64,000 nt of DNA, taken from Tethya wilhelma. Taxonomy: Eukaryota > Porifera > Demospongiae > Tethyida > Tethyidae. Under the pieces are notes generated by a model, which ran no database searches, was not told the origin of the DNA, and saw only the letters and a list, made by a program, of their open reading frames with translations. Position numbers and translations under genes: made by a program. Where the stretch lies: contig CAXIPT010000001.1 of assembly GCA_964030475.1 (NCBI GenBank), positions 26,688,071 through 26,752,070 of the forward strand. Reading direction: 5' to 3'. Below, in pieces: positions 31,941-42,053 of the stretch. How positions within the stretch are numbered: the first letter of the stretch is position 1; each line of letters opens with the position of its first letter.

Positions 31941-34900
31941 CTATAGTGAATAAGATAGATAAAGTCTGCTGCAACTATAATGGACAACTTTCTACCTAAT
32001 CATTTCCAAGTGTTGTATTTCCTCTCCAGTTGCCTTCACCAAGGCATCCATACTCTCAGCTCCAAAACGACAAGATGTTAATGACAGTTCACTACAAGGC
32101 ATTGATGATTGGTCAGCTCTGGATAGCACATACCCAAGAGCGGTTGTATCAGTTGGATTCAATGTACCACTTAAAGACAGCTTCCCCTCTAGGGATGTCA
32201 CGATGTGGCTACAGGCAACATCATTCTTAGCTTCATAGGCACATTGAAGACAAAGCAACGTGTTGTTTTCTTTCTGTACACTCAATAGTTTGTCTAGAAG
32301 CAGTTTCAAATTCTTTGATGATTGGACATTGGAACAAGCTGCAGTTCCACAATAGAACTTCCACACCTGTGCTAAGTGCTTTTCTGTTCCGTATCTCTCA
32401 ATTATCCGATGCTGTTCATCACTGCTTTGCTTGGAAATATGGTAGGCTGCCAAATACTCTTGAAAGGTGAGATGCAAGAAGGTATATGTTTCACTCAAGC
32501 CATATCGTCTGAGGTGGCGATCAATGGTAATTAGGCCAAGAGTACTTTCATCGCTTCCTGTACTTTCTGATTGGTAGTCTACAAAACCTTGTACTTCAGA
32601 ATAAGAAAAGACCTGTTTAGATTCTATGGTCGCAGTGTATGCTAAAGTACAGATCTTTGTGAATAGTTCTTTGTTTTTTTCATCAAGCTTATCAATAGAG
32701 TTTAGTTCAAAAGGTCCTTGAGTGACTAGTGCATGACCTATTTTGCGCAATGCTCGGCAAAGAGTTGACAAGGTGAAATCCAAGTAGATTTCTGTTTCTG
32801 TTGAAGGTAGGTCACTGCCCATGACTTCATAGAGTGAGCATATCATAGCAGCATGCAGAGGGAGGTAGGCCATGTGCATCACATTAGGATGAAGATCTAA
32901 ATAAGACGTCAGACCATCAGCTATTCCTTCCTGTTCATCAAAGTAGGTGCTAACATACTCTTGGACTTGCTCACTACGAAAGCCAAGCACTTCAATGCGT
33001 TTAGAAGAGTGTTTTCGGAATTTCTGAGTTGCAGCTGGACGTGAGGCAATGATAACAATGGAATCAGGATAGAGCTCTTTTTTCATAAGCTTAGAGATAA
33101 AAGATTCCTTTTTCTTCCTAGGGTTGTACTCATCAAGACCATCAAGAGCAAAGACAAAACCTTTCCCATCGGTTGCTTCAATTTCTAAAGCAAGTTGCTC
33201 AATTTCTTCAGAACTAAATTCAATATTCACTCCACAAAGGATGTCCTTAAGACCAATGTCAGCTCTGTTTCCAAACCTGCGAAGATGTACTAGAAAGAGA
33301 ATGTGTGATTGGAGAATCTGATCTAGAGCACAGTCCCTGGCTATCTTGTGCATCAGAGTGGTCTTCCCACAGCCTGGTCTTCCTTCCAGGAGAATCCTGT
33401 CACCATCTTCTAACTCATTGAAGGCATCTTCATACACGATTTCGTCCTTAGCCTTCAAGATATCGTCAATAGAGCGTTGGATTGTTTTACGCTGAAAATC
33501 AATACCAAAATTGATTCCTTGAGATTTGATCAATGCTAAAGCAACGTGTTTGGTTCGTTTCACTGGTGGCCAGGTGCTATCAGGGACCTCAGGTTGATGG
33601 GAGTAGTGCCTTTTCAACTTTTGATGATATAAAACAAGATGACTTTCATCTATGATAATATAGTGCATGTAAGTATAAGCACACAGATCAGATTTCAAAC
33701 TGTTGTATTACAAGACTTAGTATATACTGCATGCATGTGTAGCACAAAAATTTGACAAAGTTTTAATATTGGTGGATTAGAGGTTTTGGTAAGGATCGTC
33801 AATATTAAATCTATTGAATAGTCATTTGGAATGACTGTATTGCTGCATGCACTACTGCCAAAATAAAACTGCCAATTATGAAATTTTTGACAATTCACCA
33901 TAGTCAGTGTACTGGGTCAGGTAAGTTTTGAGCAATTTTTCAACACATTTCAAAGCTGGACGTTTCTAATAGAACTGATGATAGGAAGAAACAAAGAAGT
34001 AAATCTTAGGGATTTAAGTTTACAAAAAGTTAATTAAGTTATTCAATGATGTAATAGCAGGCAGCACGCCCACCAATGTAATACTTCAACGCAATAAACG
34101 GAGAATTTGCCAACTTATAAAGGATCTTAGTATCGCTTTTATAGCTATATAGGTGAACTAAAATCCTGTAGTATACTTTTTCAATACCATTCTTAGATAT
34201 ACTAAAACTAAAAAAACTATCAGTTTTGCATCTCATTAGCGATCATATCCACGGTCACCATTGCCGTCTGGTAGCTTGTTTCCAAAAAGTACGCTACAAA
34301 TACTTTGGTTACAACATGTAGACACTGTTCATCAAGTCAGTGCTGCTTAAAACCAAGCGCTTCTACTCCATTCAGTACTCAAGTCTATTTTCAGCCTTAT
34401 ACTCTTGCTTGTCAGATGACTTGGTGTTGTTTTTTTTTCTTTTTTTGGGAGGGGGTAATACACAGTATTACTATTCCTAGTCCTCCTAGCCATTCAGGCC
34501 TTTACAAGTGTATACAATATACCTGTTGTATTTTGATGAGGTGACACTGGTTGTTCTATGTCAGGCTGGCTGCTCTGAGGGGCTGGACTATGGTGGAGAG
34601 AAGGAGATGGAGACTGTGAGAGGGACCCTTCCTGAGAGTGGCCCAGTGGATGGGACAGTCCAGCTTCAGTTTCCATGAACATATCAGAAGGACTGGCAGT
34701 GATGCTACCGACCTGTAAGTAGGCAAGTTAACAAATGAAGGAACTCTCAGATTTAAGACAAACTGTATAGCACAACTTACAGGGTTAACATGTGAAATCC
34801 TTGAGTTTCTTCCTGGCTGGGACAGAGAAGGACTTGACATTGAATGAAGCAGTGAGGGAGTCAAATCAGAGTCACTTGCAGAGGAAGTAATGACTTCTGA

Positions 34901-35391
34901 TCCGTAGGTTGTCCCTGGATTAAATGATTCTGATGAAACCTTCCATTATGTTGGCTGCCCACTACAACTATATATACCTTCTTGTAGTCGAGGGACCTTT
35001 GGAGGTGGTGGCATGACATCACTATCACATGACCCAGAATCACTAGTAGTATCAGTGATACCTACACAAATACATGTATACATACGCATGCCCACTTTTA
35101 TTTCAATTATTCATATAAATTATTACACTGGGAAAAGTTGGCGGGCATTATATTGGAGAATCACCACTTACATAGTGACCACACACACACAGGCAAATGC
35201 TATGTGCAATAAATACAGTTCTTACCTCTACCACTAGCAGTGGTGGTCAGTGGGTGCTGAGACACAGTGTGGTCTCTTGGTGGAGTCGGAGATTGGCTGT
35301 GATAACGAGCAGGGGCTGATGATGATTGGTGGAGCAGTGACAGCTGTGGATGAGTAAGATGATGGTATGGAATGAGAGCAGAGGGGTCAGC
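31050..35391 (-). CDS. NLR1, 3' half: linkers, NACHT and LRR exons
   Basis: Ten minus-strand exons: 35391-35226, 35061-34978, 34914-34781, 34712-34523 (linkers), 33649-31996 (NACHT), 31940-about 31853, 31646-31560, 31492-31391, 31271-31194 and 31127-31050 (LRR). All linker junctions and the NACHT junction are in phase. The first exon here is the partner of NLR2 exon 46457-46619, so it should follow the Death-bearing half at 13771-15405. Only a Gypsy insertion and an orientation change separate them. The Ser/Pro-rich linkers (SQSPSPSLHHSPAPQSSQPD) have no known domain. After the first LRR exon I find no phase-2 donor (a stop lies at 31834-31832), so that junction needs transcript evidence. The product is a cytoplasmic NLR-type sensor. 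Confidence 0.8.
31996..33649 (-). CDS. NLR1 NACHT exon, intact
   Basis: A single 1654-bp exon (phase 1 in, phase 2 out) is open throughout. Walker A is GRPGCGKTTLMH, and Walker B is FVFALDGLDEY, with the extended acidic pattern typical of NACHT ATPases. A sensor-like IIASRPAATQKFR follows ~40 residues later. The winged-helix/NACHT-associated region ends in TYTFLHLTFQEYLAAYHISK, a motif shared by animal NLRs just before the LRRs. The last ~60 residues (LSLTSCRFGAESMDALV) already form an LRR-like repeat. ATP/ADP exchange here is expected to control oligomerisation. It is ~90% like the exon of NLR3 but without frameshifts. Confidence 0.92.
33738..33902 (-). repeat. Decayed MITE related to the one at 38-242
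   Basis: Read on the minus strand, TGGTGAATTGTCAAAAATTT, then AATTGGCAGTTTTATTTTGG and TTTTTGTGCTACACATGC parallel the interior and right end of the 38-242 element with many substitutions. It lies in the intron between the last linker and the NACHT exon of NLR1. Confidence 0.65.
33903..34522 (-). other. NLR1 intron upstream of NACHT exon
   Basis: Apart from the decayed MITE on its downstream side, this part of the intron has no visible exon. NLR3 has no corresponding linker exons. A T-rich run is at 34430-34446. Confidence 0.5.
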
Positions 35392-35464
35392 CTACATATG
35401 GTGGTACACAAGGAAAGGAGAGCAACAATGAAGACATAACAGTAACTATCCTATAGCTATGCAG

Positions 35465-35597
35465 TGTAAGAATACTAACACACGTGCACACAACTAAATT
35501 TAGATACATTACATCATCAATACCTACAGCTAATAATAGTCACAGTCTATAAGTACAGAGTTCAGAGTTCAGGGAGTTCACAGTTCAATTCCTTACA
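35465..35597 (-). repeat. 3' LTR of Gypsy-A copy 2
   Basis: 133 bp. It keeps the CTCCCTGAAC variant seen in the 15452 LTR piece, and has a deletion near the end (GTGCACGTGTGTTAGTATTC). A purine tract GAAGAGGGGGGAGA adjoins it. Confidence 0.88.
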
Positions 35598-36228
35598 TCT
35601 CCCCCCTCTTCGGAGTCTCCACTGTGGTGGAGACTAAAGGTCTTCATTTCCTCGACTAGTCGTCTGGTGGTTGTCTTGACTCGGGAGGATTTACGTATAG
35701 GGGTCGAAGTGAGGGTGTTAGAGGTTGTACCCTGTGGAGGAGATCTAGTCGGGGTGGGTATTGTCTGAGTGCTCAGTGGGACAATAGAGAGCGGAGATCT
35801 CTTCCTGATGAATCGCCAGTTACGAGCGAGGACCCTACCGCTCTCAGTCTTGATGAAATATCTTCAATATGGGCCGATTTCCGTGATTGTCCCATATATG
35901 TCCCAGTACTTTCTCTGTTGGTTTTGGAGAGCAACCTTGGTGCCGATAGAGAGTTCTGGGAGTGGTTTAGCATGTTGGTTGTACGACAGTTCCATTGAGG
36001 TGGCAGCATCTGTCGTTTTTCTTTCAGCTTGGTCACACTGGTCCTGCTACTCTTTGGAGAATGCCAATCGATGGGCAGGTAGCGTGTCTTGAATTGGGTG
36101 CCCATACAGTTTCTGGGCTGGCGACTGGCCATCCCTCCTGGAAGGAGTGTTCCTATACTGCAAGAGGGAGCGTGTGAGTACATCTTCATTGATGCGAAAG
36201 CCTGTCCACGCTGCACGAACAAGCTTCT

Positions 36229-38028
36229 TCATGGATTTGACTGTGGCTTCAGCCTTCCCATTGCTCTGGGGGCAGTGAGGTGATGAGGTGATATGCTTGA
36301 CCCCCATTGTTTCATGAAGTCTTGGAATTGCTTGGAAGTAAATTGTGGCCCTTGGTCTGACCATATTATGTCGGGGACACCTGTACGGCAAAAGGCTGAT
36401 CTCAATGCTGATGTCGTTCGTGGAGCTGTGGTATTGTGGTGCATTGGTACAATATCCGGCCAATCTGAGAAGCAGTCGACTATAATGAGGTAATCTAACC
36501 CACAGAAGTCCACAGCAATCTCCTGAAAGGGTCTAGATGGTCGTGGTTTTGGTAGGATTGGTTCTTTAGGGTGTGATGGTAGCGAGTCTTGGCATATTTT
36601 GCATGAGAGGATGATGCTGTCTATGTCATTGGACAAGCTGGGCCAATAGACGCTGAGTCTGGCTCTCTCCTTCGTTCGCACCTGACCCTGATGACTCTCA
36701 TGTAGTTGTTCCAGAACGCCACGACGAAGTTTGGTTGGGATAACTAGTCGGCACCCACATACAATGAGGTCGTCTTCGACAGATAGTTGGTTCCGCACCT
36801 GCCAATAAGGCTTACAGGTGTCTGGCATGTCATGACGGTGACTAGGGAACCCATTCATGACGAAGCGCTTCAGTGTCTGATAATCTTCGTCAGTATCTGC
36901 AATTTCACGAAGGTTCTGTAGGTGGAGGTTGTTGGTGTCGTGTGTCACCACAGCTCTGATGTATGCCGTGCTCGGGGCTGGTTCATGGTCGGACTCCCAC
37001 TCTGCCAAGCAGTCGTTGAGGTGTGGATCACTTGATGGGTTCCTGGAGAGTGCATCTGGTGCATGGTTGAGGGTACCTTTGACCCACTCGGTAGTGAAGT
37101 TGTATCCCATGAGCCTTGCTTTCATCCTCTGTAGGCGAGGGTTTTCGACTTCATCAAGTCTGTGGCTGTTGAGAATTGGTACAAGGGGATGATGGTCTGT
37201 GATCACCTTAAAGTGAGGTAATCCAGCGAGAAAGATGTTGCACTTGGATATAGCCCAGGTGACAGCTAAAAGTTCCAGTTCAATGATTGCGTATCGGGAT
37301 TCCGTGTCCGATAGGAACCGGGAACCTGCCTGAATTAATTGCCAACCATCTGGGTGTTCCTGTTGGAGGACGAATCCTAGGCCTTGCCGACTGGCGTCTG
37401 TGCACAGTCGTGTAGGTCTGGCAGGGTCAAAGTAGGCCAAGGTCGGTGCTAGTGTCACCCCCTTTTTAACTTTCTCGAAGGCTGTTTGGAAGTCTTCTGA
37501 CCAGATGAACTCGTTCTTGGTACTGAGTAATGGTCTGAGGGGAGCTAACAGGGCCGCGATGTCGCTTGTACTGGTTGATAACTGGTTAACAAGACCAATG
37601 AAGGAACGGAGATCAGTGCGGGTCGATGGGCTGGGGAAGTCTGCGATGGCTTGGATGATTGATGTGTCAACTCGGTACCCATCTCTGGAGAGTATGAAGC
37701 CAGCGAAGTCAACTGTGGGTTTTGCATATATCCACTTGTTGAGGTTGAGTGTGATACGATACTCTTTACACCTGTGGAGGAATTGGCGGACGTGCTCTGC
37801 ATGATCCTCCGGGTCCTTGTCGTAGATGACTATGTCGTCAACTACGCGACGATAACCAGTCAATCCAGCGAATGCTTCATCCATTCGTCTGTTGTAGTGC
37901 TCTGATATTGACGATATGCCATAAGGGGCTCTCAAAAATTTGAAGCGGCCAAATGGCGTGATGAATGTTGTCAAATCCTGGCTCGACTCGTCGAGTGGAC
38001 ACTGATGGTACCCTTTCATGGCATCCAA
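36229..38028 (-). CDS. Gypsy-A copy 2 RT-RNase H-integrase ORF
   Basis: 599 codons open. It begins inside RT at MDAMKGYHQC, has the catalytic box VVDDIVIY, RNase H CTDASRQGLGF and TDHHPL, and unlike copy 1 stays in frame into integrase (LHESHQGQV; CKICQ; WSDQGPQFTSKQF). It leaves frame just before PQSNGKAEATV, which is found in the overlapping frame at 36463-36047. Confidence 0.88.
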   Translation of the reverse strand: MDAMKGYHQCPLDESSQDLTTFITPFGRFKFLRAPYGISSISEHYNRRMDEAFAGLTGYRRVVDDIVIYDKDPEDHAEHVRQFLHRCKEYRITLNLNKWIYAKPTVDFAGFILSRDGYRVDTSIIQAIADFPSPSTRTDLRSFIGLVNQLSTSTSDIAALLAPLRPLLSTKNEFIWSEDFQTAFEKVKKGVTLAPTLAYFDPARPTRLCTDASRQGLGFVLQQEHPDGWQLIQAGSRFLSDTESRYAIIELELLAVTWAISKCNIFLAGLPHFKVITDHHPLVPILNSHRLDEVENPRLQRMKARLMGYNFTTEWVKGTLNHAPDALSRNPSSDPHLNDCLAEWESDHEPAPSTAYIRAVVTHDTNNLHLQNLREIADTDEDYQTLKRFVMNGFPSHRHDMPDTCKPYWQVRNQLSVEDDLIVCGCRLVIPTKLRRGVLEQLHESHQGQVRTKERARLSVYWPSLSNDIDSIILSCKICQDSLPSHPKEPILPKPRPSRPFQEIAVDFCGLDYLIIVDCFSDWPDIVPMHHNTTAPRTTSALRSAFCRTGVPDIIWSDQGPQFTSKQFQDFMKQWGSSISPHHLTAPRAMGRLKPQSNP

Positions 38029-38869
38029 TTTCGTGAATATCTGTGCATTGCTTGCAGTACGTGATATCTGCTACAGCTTGGGCGGGCGTCGAAGACTGAT
38101 AACGCTCTCGCTGTACAAACTTGTTAAGGTGGGACAGGTCGACACACATTCTGATATTGTCCGAGTTCTTCTTGGGGGTCACCACGATGGGTGCACACCA
38201 CTCAGTTGGGTAAGTTACTGGGCTGATGATGCCTTGGGCCTGTAGTGTTTCGAGTTCCTTCTGTAACTTGTCTCTGTATGCATACGGGACCGTTCGAGGT
38301 GTCTTAACGCAGAACGGCTTTGCATCCTCCACCAGCGATATGTGGAATTGTTCACCTTCCATTTCCGTGATCTTCCCATCAAAGACTGTTGGGAACTCTG
38401 CCATTAGGTTGGCTGAGCTGGTTGGTGGTGGTTCAGTGTCAATTGAGAATGTATGAGGATTTGCGATTGGGGATGGGTAGTTAGTCGGTAGTACCTTGAG
38501 TGCCTTAGAAGCCTTCCAAGAGAGAATCACTCCTTGTATGTTAGGATAAATGTGGAGCCTTTCTTGGTAGGATGTGTCACCAAGTGTTATTGTGACTGGG
38601 AGCATTCCGATTGGTGTCATCTTGTGACCGCTAACTCCTTTTGGGGTTAATCTTGAAGTCAACAAATTGTCTTGGTGGTCGCCCAGCTGTTTGACGATTT
38701 CAATCCCAGCAATTGATATATCGGCCCCTGAGTCTGGTAAGGCTGTTACTGTTGCGGCGCCATTAAGTGCAGCGAGGTGGATTTGTATTGTGGGCGCCGG
38801 TTGGAAATCTTGGCTATGGGGTACCCGTGATGAATTGATGCTTGGCCAAGGTACCTGCACTACGTTCAT
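37877..38869 (-). CDS. Gypsy-A copy 2 protease and RT N-terminal ORF
   Basis: It contains LPDSGADISIAG (aspartic protease) and the start of RT up to SSTPAQAVADIT, then loses frame at the GTAC insertion near 38046. The nucleocapsid zinc knuckle lies just upstream (about 38880-39016) in the same direction. Confidence 0.85.
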   Translation of the reverse strand: MNVVQVPWPSINSSRVPHSQDFQPAPTIQIHLAALNGAATVTALPDSGADISIAGIEIVKQLGDHQDNLLTSRLTPKGVSGHKMTPIGMLPVTITLGDTSYQERLHIYPNIQGVILSWKASKALKVLPTNYPSPIANPHTFSIDTEPPPTSSANLMAEFPTVFDGKITEMEGEQFHISLVEDAKPFCVKTPRTVPYAYRDKLQKELETLQAQGIISPVTYPTEWCAPIVVTPKKNSDNIRMCVDLSHLNKFVQRERYQSSTPAQAVADITYCKQCTDIHEIGCHERVPSVSTRRVEPGFDNIHHAIWPLQIFESPLWHIVNIRALQQTNG

Positions 38870-39278
38870 GCTAGGTTCTCGTGGTGTTTTCGGTTTCCGT
38901 GATTTGCACCCCCTTGCAAAGTGTCCTATCTTGTTACAGGTGTGGCATGTGACACTGAAAGCAGGGCAGTTCTTGCGTCCACCTGGGTGGAAGCTGTCAC
39001 CACAGCCTGGGCATCTCTAGGCTAGCTGGTTTAGTGGTTTGGTGCTCGGGTATGTCTGTTTCACGGCGTTGACTGCCATGTCATCTCCATGTTGGGAGAT
39101 TTCTGCTCTTTGTCGTCGTGCTGCTTCATGTGCACGGCATTTTGCTATTGTAGTTTCCAGGTTCAGGTCTTTCACCTTTAAGAGGTCTTCCACAGTGTCA
39201 CCCTCCCGGATGCCTTCGATGATCTGGTCCCTGATGCTTTTCTGCATACATTCTTCATTGCAAAAGTTACAGGTCTTN

Positions 39279-39791
39279 CTGTTGACGACCTTTACCTACT
39301 ACATCAAGATGGCTACATTCAAGTACAGTATTTTATACCAGAGTATTAAATGCCTAGATTTTGTTTGTTAAATAGCTTTTAGGCACCAAACTAGCTTAAA
39401 AGGACGTAGTTCGGATGAAGTCAAGTTGCACTGTACAGTTAAAGCTGGCTGAATGCCTTTTGTTTGTCTGGAAATCGCGTTCAAGTTTGTCAGCTAGTTA
39501 GGAAGGAACGAAGGAAGGAAGGAAGAAGAAAACAAAATCGCACTGTTTTGGCTTCCCGCCAGCGCTCTCTCCTGAGTACTCTAGAAAGTTTCTGTGAGTT
39601 TTGTTGATGCATGCAGTTAGAAACCTATCCAAGGGAGGCTTTAATCTATGTCTGAAGGCTTAGCTGTCATTCTCTGAAAGTTTATGAGCATAAACATTTT
39701 GTATTGTGTCTATGGGACAGTCGGCCCATTCCTACTATACGTACTACCGTACGTATGATACCATTATATCATTTGTATGTTTCCTCTACAG
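39279..39791 (+). other. Left part of contig: dispersed repeat and intron
   Basis: Sequence from about 39500 to 39745, with CTAAATAC-free A+T DNA and GTCTATGGGACAGTCGGCCC, is a reverse-oriented relative of 46735-47060. It leads into the polypyrimidine tract of the LRR exon at 39792. Confidence 0.5.
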
Positions 39792-41314
39792 TTTGGGTGG
39801 TAACTCTATCAGTGATGTGAGTGTGGAACACTTGTCTAAGCTAATCACAACAGCTGCCAAACTGAAACATCTTATGTAAGTTTGTTTAATAAGATGGTGC
39901 CACTTGTACCTGTCCACTCATTTTTGTTCAGTGCCATCATTCTAATAAAAGCACAGTCACTATAGTAGTGTAATACTCTTGATTAGTAGCCTCGTACCCA
40001 GGCTCTCCCCTTTGACCTTTCACTCACAGAATTCGGAAAGGAAGGGGAGAACCTGGGATCTCATGTCACGCACGTGAACCCCAAATAAATGAGTGTGGGC
40101 AATATTAACCACAATCCACGAGCTGACCTAGATTATTTCCCTCGAGTTATAGCGGTAAAGAAGCAGAACTGGTACTTTTGTTAGTGCCCTACTGCAGCAG
40201 TCTAATTTTGCTTACTAGCTTCTATTTGGTATTTAAATGTTGCTTTATAGCTAGCAGCATGCTAGTAGTGTACTATTTAGAGTGAGATACAGCTCAATCA
40301 ACTAGTCATGCAAACAAAGAAGTATGCATGGTGACTCTTTTAGTCCAAAGATTTGCATGGTGTTTTGTTTCAGTATTGCTAAAATTCTGAGTAAAACTGA
40401 ACTAAACTAAAAATATGGCGACCTTAGACGGAAATTGTGTGGGTAGTCTGATTGCCTAGACATGATCTGCCCACGCTCAATTATCTGTGTTGTACTAGCG
40501 TTCTACCTGTAGAGTCACGTGGCTGCGTGACGTAGGATCCCAGGCTCTATCTTTCCTTACCGTTAGTGTAAGGTCAAAGGAGAGAGCCTGGGTACAAGGC
40601 TGCTCGATTAGCATGTGCACGTGTGTACTTTTTCAGTTAATATGATGGAGAGTTTGATAACAGAAACATTTGTATCAAAGGATCCTATAGTATCTCACTA
40701 TCATCATGTACACTACTAAGCCTGGCCATGATCATGATTAGCATGATCATAGTGAGCAAATCACTTACTGTTTTCAGTGAGTAAAGTGTACATTTTCATG
40801 AGTAAGAATTTAGTTGTTGTGTTTTCATTATTCCGGTGATACAAGTTGTGACCATCCAAAGAGCTGATTATTGCCGACTAGGCTCTCCTCCTTCTTTTAT
40901 CTCCTTTCTCCTTCCCTTTTCTTCTCCTCCTCCTCATCTTTTGAGGGGCAAATATAATAGAGAGGGAAAGAGCCTGGGAACGAGGCTAAGGGTGGTCCAC
41001 AGTGACCTTTATAATTGTTATGATCCTTGTAACTAATTATTGGAATAATATACTTATGGCTTCCCATGATGTAATTTGTATAATCATGATGTCTGTATTT
41101 ACATGCAAGTTGGTGTTGTCGTACAGTTTATAACTAGTATATTAATTGATGATCTATCCATGAATGATTGTTGTGTACATAATGATATGCACCCATACAC
41201 AGCCTGTGGGGGAACAGATTTACTGAGAGTGGAAAGGCTGAACTGAGAAAGGCAGCAGAGAAGAGAAAGTTGAACAGTGAACTTTGTACTTCAAATTTGA
41301 ATCTATCATTGTGA
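39792..41314 (+). CDS. NLR LRR exon and stop exon, probable 3' end of NLR1
   Basis: Exon 39792-39875 (84 bp) encodes LGGNSISDVSVEHLSKLITT... and ends in a GTAAG donor. Exon 41203-41314 starts after GCACCCATACACAG and encodes LWGNRFTESGKAELRKAA, then a Lys-rich tail and a TGA stop. Both have the phase-2 pattern of all LRR exons here. Near-identical partners are at 54701 and 56242 in NLR2. No NACHT or Death exon lies on this contig upstream, so it should complete a gene on the neighbouring contig; NLR1 is the best candidate once the 30887-39277 contig is reoriented. Confidence 0.7.
39987..40602. repeat. MULE-type MITE in LRR intron
   Basis: Starts TAGCCTCGTACCCAGGCTCT and ends AGAGCCTGGGTACAAGGCTG. 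Flanks CTTGATTAG and CTCGATTAG are a 9-bp target duplication with one change. The same insertion, at the same place after the same LRR exon, occurs at 49201, 52066 and 54896, so it was copied with the exon rather than inserted four times. Confidence 0.85.
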
Positions 41315-41559
41315 AGGACATCAATTATTCCAGTTTTGCAACAACAAATTAAATTCCCCCCCTTTTTTTAGAAAGAATTTACATCTTAGGATCTATGAAC
41401 ATTATCATGTCTATAAACCCTTGGTCTATTCAGCAGTGATGGAAGAGACTCACTAGAGCCTTCTCTCTTAGCCAGCTCTCCAATTAGCCTGCTCCTCTCC
41501 ATGGCTGAGGTGCCTTTGAAGGTTCACCTCGGGGCTCTAAATTAAATTTAGAGCTAAAT

Positions 41560-41841
41560 CTAGCTAAATCTAGTTCCCCCCAACCACTGCAGCTCGTGGT
41601 AGCCATAGATGAAAGTGGTACGTGGCTGTGACAGGCCCTGATTGATGTAGAGCAACTTAAGTTGAAATTCCTCAAATGAAGTAGCCAGTGCTGGCCAACT
41701 TGAGTCATGCTTGATCGAGCAGATTTTCCAGTCCGACATCACGATGGCAGACACCATTGTACGTAGAGGTATGTGAGAACTGAAAGAAAGTGGACCAGAC
41801 ATATATATATAGCAGCACCAGCTCAATTGATCAAGGTAGTC
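41560..41841 (-). pseudogene. Protein-kinase-like fragment, antisense, degenerate
   Basis: On the minus strand after a CATCTAAAG acceptor the DNA parallels the fragment at 56981-56713. It includes a region whose correct frame reads VCHRDVGLENLL, i.e. a kinase catalytic loop with HRD and Asn, but indels break the frame on both sides. It lies ~250 bp past the NLR stop exon at 41314. Confidence 0.55.
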
Positions 41842-42053
41842 TTTAGATGAAGATGGAAAAGTAGATGCTTTATAGGAATCATGCGAACTGTAAATTTCAA
41901 ATGTCAAATTAAAAGTGCCGCAATTTCATTTACGCATGCGCAAGGATTAACGTCAGTTGATCACGTGAGCGTCAAAAGTGTGCTTTTGTTTAGCTCCGGA
42001 GGTCACCAACCTCTCTGGTCCTCTCTGGTTTAGCTCTGCTTGTTGCTGGTCTT

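Larger units (their letters stand above)
35465..39277 (-). mobile_element. Gypsy-A copy 2, minus orientation, 5' end missing at contig join
   Basis: It runs from gag at 39277 to the 3' LTR at 35597-35465 (133 bp), followed by the target site ctgca (35464-35460). Gag reads IRDQIIEGIREGDTVEDLLK and stops at 39019 (TAG where copy 1 has CAG). The nucleocapsid-protease-RT part is open from 38869 to about 38040, where a 4-base insertion breaks the frame. RT, RNase H and integrase are open from 38028 to about 36300, where another one-base shift moves the integrase end to a different frame. The missing ~400 bp (5' LTR and early gag) should lie between this end and the LTR start at 15452-15552. Dead, but with lesions different from copy 1. 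Confidence 0.92.

Noticed and set aside
41484..41708. Separate 74-codon minus-strand gene
   Set aside because: It is a frame-shifted part of the kinase-like fragment rather than a gene of its own.
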